Shown piece by piece: positions 13,752 to 19,312 of a stretch of 19,312 bases of DNA. Positions within the stretch are counted from its first letter, which is position 1. Each line of letters starts with the position of its first letter. The notes beneath the pieces were generated by a model that did not search any database, was not told the origin of the DNA, and saw only the letters and a program-made list of their open reading frames with translations. Source of the DNA: Flavobacteriaceae bacterium (GTDB taxonomy: Bacteria; Bacteroidota; Bacteroidia; Flavobacteriales; Flavobacteriaceae); assembly GCA_947472705.1 (NCBI GenBank), contig CANJDA010000023.1, positions 1 to 19,312 on the forward strand, written 5' to 3'. Position numbers and translations under genes: made by a program.

Positions 13752-16376
13752 ATGAAGATTCTAAAAATACAAGCATTACGCGGACCAAACATTTGGAGTG
13801 TACAACGCAAAAAACTTATCCAAATGCGTCTCGATTTGGAGGAAATGGAACAATCACCAACCAACAAAATTGAAGGATTCCGTGAACGAATAGAAGCCAT
13901 GTTTCCCACTATGATAGAGCATCGTTGTTCTGAAGGTACTCGCGGTGGATTCTTTTCCCGCATTGAGCGTGGTACTTGGATGGGACATGTGATTGAGCAT
14001 ATTGCTTTAGAAATTCAAACTCTAGCAGGAATGGAAACCGGTTTCGGAAGAACCCGAGAAACCAAAACACCTGGCGTTTACAATGTGGTATTTAGTTATA
14101 CAGAAGAAAATGTTGGTATGTTTGCCGCCGAAAGTGCTGTTGCTATTGCAGAAGCTTTAATTGCAGGAACTGATTATGATGTTGAGGCCGACATTCAAAA
14201 AATGCGTGAAATAAGAGAACGTGTTCGACTTGGTCCTTCAACAGGAAGTATCGTTGAAGAAGCTGTAGCAAGAGATATTCCTTGGATTCGTTTAGGGACC
14301 AATTCTCTTGTACAACTGGGATATGGTGTAAATCAGATGCGCTTTCAAGCTACTATTACCTGCAAAACCAGTAACATTGCTGTGGATATAGCATGCAACA
14401 AGGAAGAAACCAAGCGTATGCTAGACTTAGCTTCAATTCCGGTAGCTAGTGGTAGTATTTGTGTAGATGAAGAAGATTTAGAAAACACTATTAATAAAAT
14501 TGGTTACCCTATAGTATTAAAACCTTTGGATGGTAATCATGGTAAAGGTGCTTCTATAAATGTGGTAACATGGGAAGATGCATTAGCTGGTTTGGCTTAC
14601 GCCCAAAAATACAGCCGAAGAGTGATTGTAGAAAAATTCATCACTGGCTTTGACTTTAGAGTTTTGGTTATTGATAATAAATTGGTAGCTGCCGCCAAAA
14701 GAGAGCCTGCTCACGTTAAGGGAGATGGAAAGCATAACATCCAGCAATTAATAGAAGAAACCAATAAAGACCCAAGAAGAGGATACGGACACGAAAATGT
14801 CTTAACCCAAATTGATGTTGATAGAGACACCACCGATTTACTAGAGAAACTTAATTACACCTTAGAAACAGTCCTAGCTAAAGATGAAGTAGTGTATTTA
14901 AAATCGACTGCTAACCTTAGTACTGGAGGTACCTCTGTAGACGTAACTGATTTGATGCATCCTGAAAATATTTTCCTTTGTGAGCGTATTTCACGAGTAA
15001 TCGGACTTGACATTTGCGGTGTTGATATTATGGCACAAAACCTAACCGAACCATTGAAAGAAAATGGCGGTTGTATACTTGAAGTTAACGCTGCACCTGG
15101 TTTTCGTATGCACTTAGCTCCTTCAGAAGGATTGCCGAGAAACGTAGCGGCTCCAGTAATCGACATGCTATACCCTCCAGGAAAACCAAGTCGTATTCCA
15201 ATTATTGCTATTACAGGTACCAATGGAAAAACCACTACTACCCGATTGATTGCACATATCGTTAAAAACAATGGATACAGAGTAGGCTTCACCACTTCTG
15301 ATGGTATTTATGTGCAAAATCATATGATGGAAAAAGGAGATACTACTGGGCCAATTTCGGCAGAGTATATCTTAAAAGATCCAACAGTAGAATTTGCAGT
15401 GTTAGAAACTGCTCGTGGTGGAATTCTTCGCTCTGGTTTAGGCTTTAGTCGTTGTGATATAGGTATTATTACCAATATACAAGAAGACCATTTAGGCATA
15501 AGTGATATTCACAACTTAGACGATTTGGCTAGAGTAAAAGCTACTGTAGTTCGAAGTATCAAAAAAGAAGGTTGGGCCATTTTGAATGCCGAAGATGAAC
15601 AATGTCTAAAAATTGCTAATGAGTTAAGCTGTAACATTGCTTACTTTAGTATGGATGAAAATAATCCAACGGTGCAACAATTTGCTAAAGAAGGGAAAAT
15701 TGTAGCCGTATATGAAAATGGTTTTATTACCATCAAAAAAGGGGAATGGAAAATACGTGTAGAACGTGCTACTCATGTTCCTTTGACTTTGGGTGGAAAA
15801 GCCAAATTTATGGTCGCAAATGTTCTGGCAGCTACTCTTGCCAGTTATTTATACGGTTTTAAAACCGAAGATATCAGCTTGTCATTACAAACCTTTATTC
15901 CAAGTGCTGCTCAAACTCCGGGTCGTATGAATATATTTGAGTTCAAAAAATTTAAAGTATTGATTGACTTTGCACATAATCCTGCTGGTTATAAGGGAGT
16001 AGAAGAGTTTTTGACCTCGGTTGAAGCTACCAAAAAAATAGGTATCATTGCTGGTGTTGGTGACAGACGAGATGAGGATATTAAAGAATGTGCTATGATT
16101 GCGGCTCGCATGTTTGACCATATTATTATCCGACAAGAAAAGCATTTACGTGGAAGAACAGAAGAAGAAATCATTGGCTTAATAATGGAAGGAATTGTGG
16201 AGAGTGGCAAAACGATAACTCACGAAATTATTACTAAAGAAACCGAAGCAATCAAACACGCCATTAATAGCGCCCAAGAAGGAACATTTATTACTGCCCT
16301 AAGCGATGTAGTAACCAATGCTATTGATATTGTTCAGGAATATTTGGACAAAGAAAATGAAGACGGTAATGTATAA
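13752..16376 (+). CDS. cphA: Cyanophycin synthetase CphA
   Basis: CphA polymerises aspartate and arginine into the storage peptide cyanophycin. The 874 residues show all three expected regions. The N domain (1-160) carries H79-V-I-E82-H83, an inverted HxxEH motif consistent with the hydrolytic site reported in the N domain of some CphA1 enzymes that trims primer. The ATP-grasp domain (about 165-475) has LGPSTGSIVEEA (160-171), KPLDGNHGKG (257-266) and EVNAAPGFRMHLAPSEG (444-460). The Mur-ligase-like domain (about 483-870) has the P-loop GTNGKTTTT (489-497), ETARGGILRSGLGF and DFAHNPAG. No cyanophycinase or isoaspartyl peptidase gene lies next to it in this window. A terminator follows at 16396. 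Length and domain order are those of full CphA1. Confidence 0.96.
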   Translation: MKILKIQALRGPNIWSVQRKKLIQMRLDLEEMEQSPTNKIEGFRERIEAMFPTMIEHRCSEGTRGGFFSRIERGTWMGHVIEHIALEIQTLAGMETGFGRTRETKTPGVYNVVFSYTEENVGMFAAESAVAIAEALIAGTDYDVEADIQKMREIRERVRLGPSTGSIVEEAVARDIPWIRLGTNSLVQLGYGVNQMRFQATITCKTSNIAVDIACNKEETKRMLDLASIPVASGSICVDEEDLENTINKIGYPIVLKPLDGNHGKGASINVVTWEDALAGLAYAQKYSRRVIVEKFITGFDFRVLVIDNKLVAAAKREPAHVKGDGKHNIQQLIEETNKDPRRGYGHENVLTQIDVDRDTTDLLEKLNYTLETVLAKDEVVYLKSTANLSTGGTSVDVTDLMHPENIFLCERISRVIGLDICGVDIMAQNLTEPLKENGGCILEVNAAPGFRMHLAPSEGLPRNVAAPVIDMLYPPGKPSRIPIIAITGTNGKTTTTRLIAHIVKNNGYRVGFTTSDGIYVQNHMMEKGDTTGPISAEYILKDPTVEFAVLETARGGILRSGLGFSRCDIGIITNIQEDHLGISDIHNLDDLARVKATVVRSIKKEGWAILNAEDEQCLKIANELSCNIAYFSMDENNPTVQQFAKEGKIVAVYENGFITIKKGEWKIRVERATHVPLTLGGKAKFMVANVLAATLASYLYGFKTEDISLSLQTFIPSAAQTPGRMNIFEFKKFKVLIDFAHNPAGYKGVEEFLTSVEATKKIGIIAGVGDRRDEDIKECAMIAARMFDHIIIRQEKHLRGRTEEEIIGLIMEGIVESGKTITHEIITKETEAIKHAINSAQEGTFITALSDVVTNAIDIVQEYLDKENEDGNV

Positions 16377-16395
16377 TACTTAATAATTCAAATCT

Positions 16396-16429
16396 CCCTG
16401 ACTTGTTGCAAAACCTGTCAGGGTTTTTT
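16396..16429 (+). terminator. Intrinsic terminator after cphA
   Basis: CCCTGAC (16396-16402) pairs with GTCAGGG (16417-16423), a perfect 7-bp stem with a 14-base loop, followed by six T. It lies 20 bases after the cphA stop and isolates it from the next gene. Confidence 0.85.
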
Positions 16430-16477
16430 ATTTAACCCTTTAAAAATGTTTCTTGTAGATAGAAAATCTAAACTCCT

Positions 16478-17386
16478 ATGAAAAAAATAATAAACTTGAT
16501 AAAACATTTTGCTAATCAATTGCCATATATTAAAACCCTTTACAAACAAGCTGCCAATTGCGCTCATCCAAATGGGCATTATTATTCACCCGTGTTTTCA
16601 ATTGAGGATGTAAAAAGTAGACAAGATTCAATTTGGAAAAATGTAATGAAAGACGGTATTCCATGTATTGATTTAAAAACAGAAGAACAGAAAAAATTAA
16701 TCCAATTATTAAGCGAATATTATAACGATATTCCATTTAAAGCAGAAAAACAAGTTGGATTAAGATACCAATTTAAAAACGGTTACTTCTCTTATTCAGA
16801 TGGGGTGTTGCTCTATTCTATGCTACGTCATTACAAACCTAAAAGAGTAATTGAAATTGGTTCAGGCAATAGTTCAGCATTAATGTTAGATACAAATGAA
16901 TTATTTTTAAATAATCAGATAGAACTAACTTTTATTGAACCTTACCCTCAAGTAAGGCTTAATTTTTTAATGACTGAAGAAGACAAAAAAAGATGTAAAG
17001 TCATTATCAGCGATGTACAGTCAGTGCCATTAAGTGTATTTGAACAACTTGAAGCAAATGACATTTTATTTATCGACAGTACACATGTCTCTAAAACAGG
17101 AAGTGATGTAAATTATATTTTATTTGAAATCTTACCAGTGCTACAATCTGGAGTTGTGATTCATTTTCATGATATTTTCTATCCATTTGAATATCCAAAA
17201 GAGTGGGTTTTTGCTGGCTACAATTGGAATGAAGATTACATACTTAGAGCTTTTTTAATGTGTAATAAACAATTTGAAATTAAACTATTTCCAGATTATT
17301 TACATGTTCATCATAAAGCTATATTTGACACTATGCCTTTATGCAATTTAAATACTGGCGGTAGTTTTTGGATACAAAAGAATTAA
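16478..17386 (+). CDS. SAM-dependent methyltransferase-like protein
   Basis: The 302-residue protein has a class I methyltransferase core (about 105-235). VIEIGSGNSSALMLD (124-138) is the SAM-binding motif I; FIEPYPQVR (152-160) gives the acidic residue that usually contacts the SAM ribose; DILFIDSTHVSKTGSD (195-210) resembles motif IV. HFHDIFYPFEYPKEW (229-243) follows and may form part of the active site. It fits the Methyltransf_24-like group, whose members often act on sugars or small molecules in glycan or secondary-metabolite gene sets; no such neighbours are present here, so the substrate is unknown. An N-terminal extension of about 100 residues is basic and shows no signal peptide. 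Terminators or gaps on both sides suggest a single-gene unit. Confidence 0.8.
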   Translation: MKKIINLIKHFANQLPYIKTLYKQAANCAHPNGHYYSPVFSIEDVKSRQDSIWKNVMKDGIPCIDLKTEEQKKLIQLLSEYYNDIPFKAEKQVGLRYQFKNGYFSYSDGVLLYSMLRHYKPKRVIEIGSGNSSALMLDTNELFLNNQIELTFIEPYPQVRLNFLMTEEDKKRCKVIISDVQSVPLSVFEQLEANDILFIDSTHVSKTGSDVNYILFEILPVLQSGVVIHFHDIFYPFEYPKEWVFAGYNWNEDYILRAFLMCNKQFEIKLFPDYLHVHHKAIFDTMPLCNLNTGGSFWIQKN

Positions 17387-17447
17387 TTAAACAATCTGAA
17401 TAACATTAAAAAATTCATTTATTGAATATTCTATCATTGAAAGTAGA

Positions 17448-17464
17448 AAAGTAAGCGTTACTTT
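17448..17464. promoter_or_regulatory. Dyad-symmetric possible operator
   Basis: AAAGTAAGCGTTACTTT is a perfect inverted repeat of 7-bp arms around GCG, lying 41 bases upstream of the ATG at 17506. Size and symmetry fit a binding site for a dimeric regulator; there is no T run, so a terminator is unlikely. Whether it is bound by anything is inference. Confidence 0.4.
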
Positions 17465-17505
17465 AAATCACAACCTAACTATTAAGCAACCTTAAAACTT
17501 TATTT

Positions 17506-19014
17506 ATGCCTAAAATATTTTTTAAATTACTTTTCATCTTGCTAAGTTTTCAAGCTGGCTTTGGGCAAAACATTACTGGAAAAATTATTGATTCTAAAAC
17601 CAAAGAAAGTATACCCTATGCAAATATTATCATTAACAATTCAGAAAATTTAGTTTCTAATGCTGAAGGTTACTTTACTGTTTCTGAAAGTAATAGTAGT
17701 GATACTGCTTCACTATCCGTTTCTTATTTAGGGTATCTTAATCGTCAGATAACCATTAAAGAATTGAAAGACTTACAACTAATTATTGCTTTAGAACCAG
17801 GTATTGTTGAACTACAAACTGTAAACGTTTCTAATGTAAGACCCGACCCAGTTGCTATAATGGCAGCAGTGAAAAAGAGTTTGAGCCTACTTTACAAAAG
17901 TGTGCAACAACCCATAAAAAACAAAGTTTTTTTCCGCGAAAGCAATTCATTTAAGCCTTCAAAATTAGCTTTGGAAATTACCAAATCGACTGGTTATACT
18001 AAAAAAAGTTTACAAGAAGTAAATACTCAAGTAAATGCCTTTACATCTAAACTAATCACACAACCTCCAGTGGTGTATAGTGATATTCTATGTAATTATT
18101 ACACTACTACTTCTAAAAAAGATGATAAACTCACCTTTCTCTCTAAACTTGATGTTATTAAAGCAACAAGGCTTAAAGATGACAACAATTCCTCATCCAT
18201 TGATGATTTACAAGAAAAAGCAAGCAAACTATTCTTGCAACATTTAGATACTACAAAATATTACCGAATGAAAAGCGGATGGTTCGGCTCTCATGATACC
18301 ATTTCGTTGCGTAAAGATTTCCATAAGAAAAAGAAACCGAGTCAATTGACTAATACAAAAGCTGATTTAAACTGGTTTGTTTCACAAAATAATTTTTTAA
18401 GTAGTGAGCGACTCACATTTGTAAACAGTCCCGAAATGTATGACTACACTTATGAAGGAGTTATCTATTCTAAAGAAAATGAATTTGTATATGTGCTAAG
18501 TTTTAAACCGCGTAAAAGCAAAGCCTTTTATACTGGGAAGCTTTATATTTCTGAAACCGATTATGCTGTACTAAGGGCTGATTATGTTTTGGCAGAAGGA
18601 GAAACAGTTAGTGGTTTTAATATGAAGTTTCTTTTAGGGATAAAACAATATGAAAACGTAAGCACAGGAACTATAATTTACAAACAGAATCCCTCAGCTG
18701 ATGGATATTACCTTCAATATGCAACATTAGAAACAGGTCAATATGTATACCTCAATCGACCTTTAAAACTCATTGAACTTAGTAGTGAGGAAAGAGATGT
18801 ACTAGCCTTAGACATCAAAATTGAAACCACTATTAAGACTAAAAAAGAATACCTCAATATATTGCGATCAGAAAGCACAGTAACAGAGATAGATGACATC
18901 AAAGAAATTGATTTTAAATACCTAAATCTAAAACACTATGATCCAAAAATTTGGAAAGATTATGGAGCCATTGAGCCTTTAGAAGAAATGAAGCAATTTC
19001 AATCGGGAGAATAA
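17506..19014 (+). CDS. Exported carboxypeptidase-regulatory-like domain protein
   Basis: This 502-residue protein has a signal peptide (1-20, ending AGFG before QNITG). It is followed by a carboxypeptidase-D regulatory-like beta-sandwich (about 21-100): ITGKIIDSKTKESIPYANI, NAEGYFTV and VSYLGYL, the pattern shared with the N-terminal domain of many TonB-dependent receptors in Bacteroidota. The remaining 400 residues have no motif I can name; strand-rich stretches such as YTYEGVIYSKENEFVYVLSF and GKLYISETDYAVLRADYVL suggest an outer-membrane-associated beta-rich domain. No TonB box, plug or barrel end is visible, so it is not a receptor. Location is probably periplasm or outer membrane. A dyad lies upstream at 17448 and a terminator downstream at 19056. 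Confidence 0.87.
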   Translation: MPKIFFKLLFILLSFQAGFGQNITGKIIDSKTKESIPYANIIINNSENLVSNAEGYFTVSESNSSDTASLSVSYLGYLNRQITIKELKDLQLIIALEPGIVELQTVNVSNVRPDPVAIMAAVKKSLSLLYKSVQQPIKNKVFFRESNSFKPSKLALEITKSTGYTKKSLQEVNTQVNAFTSKLITQPPVVYSDILCNYYTTTSKKDDKLTFLSKLDVIKATRLKDDNNSSSIDDLQEKASKLFLQHLDTTKYYRMKSGWFGSHDTISLRKDFHKKKKPSQLTNTKADLNWFVSQNNFLSSERLTFVNSPEMYDYTYEGVIYSKENEFVYVLSFKPRKSKAFYTGKLYISETDYAVLRADYVLAEGETVSGFNMKFLLGIKQYENVSTGTIIYKQNPSADGYYLQYATLETGQYVYLNRPLKLIELSSEERDVLALDIKIETTIKTKKEYLNILRSESTVTEIDDIKEIDFKYLNLKHYDPKIWKDYGAIEPLEEMKQFQSGE

Positions 19015-19055
19015 TTATAATATTTTCTTAATCCATTTTGAAACAAATTTAAAAA

Positions 19056-19087
19056 CAAACCCCTCTTAAATTCTTAAGAGGGGTTTG
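19056..19087 (-). terminator. Strong intrinsic terminator
   Basis: CAAACCCCTCTTAA (19056-19069) and TTAAGAGGGGTTTG (19074-19087) form a perfect 14-bp stem with a 4-base loop. The adjoining A run (19051-19055) becomes a T run on the minus strand, so it mainly serves the minus-strand gene ending at 19114. It can also stop plus-strand transcripts from 19014, although it lacks a T run on that side. Confidence 0.88.
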
Positions 19088-19113
19088 CTAATAGTTTAAA
19101 AGTAGTACTTAAA

Positions 19114-19312
19114 TTAATTAATTCTCACATAAGCACCATCTTTTACTTCAATTTTAAAAGTTAAAGGGCAATAAATGCTTTTTACTTTATCAATTGGCAT
19201 ATCCCAATTCCAATTAATCATCATAACATAAATCCCATCTGGTAAATTAGCAGGTAATGTGCATTCATTGTTATTTATTGACAAAAGCTTTTTGTCTTTA
19301 TAATAATCAAAA
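19114..19312 (-). CDS. Hypothetical protein, C-terminal fragment
   Basis: A minus-strand open frame enters from the right edge (first whole codon at 19311-19309) and stops at TAA, plus-strand positions 19114-19116. The 65 visible residues include NECTLPANLPDGIYVMMINW, two cysteines and the ending KIEVKDGAYVRIN. The aromatic, strand-like pattern suggests a beta-rich small domain. I recognise no family. Coding status is supported by the absence of stops, protein-like composition and the terminator 27 bases past its stop. Confidence 0.7.
   Translation of the reverse strand, partial: FDYYKDKKLLSINNNECTLPANLPDGIYVMMINWNWDMPIDKVKSIYCPLTFKIEVKDGAYVRIN

Noticed and set aside
14855..15295. 146-codon minus-strand open frame
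   Set aside because: It lies wholly inside cphA, which has full-length homology on the plus strand; the translated product has no family features.
1..19312. CRISPR arrays, tRNA, rRNA, or insertion-sequence transposases
   Set aside because: No regularly spaced repeats, no recognisable cloverleaf or rRNA sequence, and no transposase-like reading frame were found on either strand.

Overview
The window looks like a chromosome segment of a Flavobacterium-like member of the Bacteroidota. The DNA is AT-rich, genes lack clear Shine-Dalgarno sequences, and several start regions carry the Bacteroidota -7 box TAnnTTTG. Gene content also fits: a carboxypeptidase-regulatory-like exported protein, an OmpA protein with a calcium-type linker, a TPR hybrid kinase, lpxK, and a Nif3/zinc-ribbon-like pair.

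Positions 1-2500 look accessory and partly decayed. They hold the C-terminal end of a zeta-toxin-like ATPase overlapped by a 48-codon ORF. Next is a gene-free stretch with a 140-bp attC-like imperfect inverted repeat. A paiA-like acetyltransferase broken by a one-base frameshift follows, then an intact paiB-like FMN-binding regulator, then a DUF1801 gene with one in-frame stop. Two of the four complete genes in this stretch are therefore disrupted.

Positions 2520-13500 look like core genome. lipA and gap lie together on the plus strand (gap starts with TTG), followed by a hybrid histidine kinase that converges on a purine nucleoside phosphorylase; the two genes overlap in a shared TTAA. An OmpA-family protein (+) converges on lpxK (-). 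lpxK is divergent from a small exported protein, which is followed by a Nif3-family gene, a coiled-coil protein related to C4 zinc-ribbon proteins but with no cysteine, and an alpha/beta hydrolase. A hairpin terminator directly abuts the hydrolase start codon.

Positions 13500-19312 start with a GC-rich, palindrome-bearing intergenic element that looks like a dispersed repeat. Then come cyanophycin synthetase with its own terminator, an orphan SAM-methyltransferase-like protein, an exported protein with an N-terminal carboxypeptidase-regulatory-like domain, a strong terminator, and the 3' end of a minus-strand gene of unknown function.

I see no complete novel multi-gene system. The best leads are the attC-like element with its cassette-like flanks, the zeta-like gene with its overlapping small ORF, the cysteine-free zinc-ribbon relative, the N-to-D substitution in the phosphorylase specificity site, and the GC-rich intergenic repeat.
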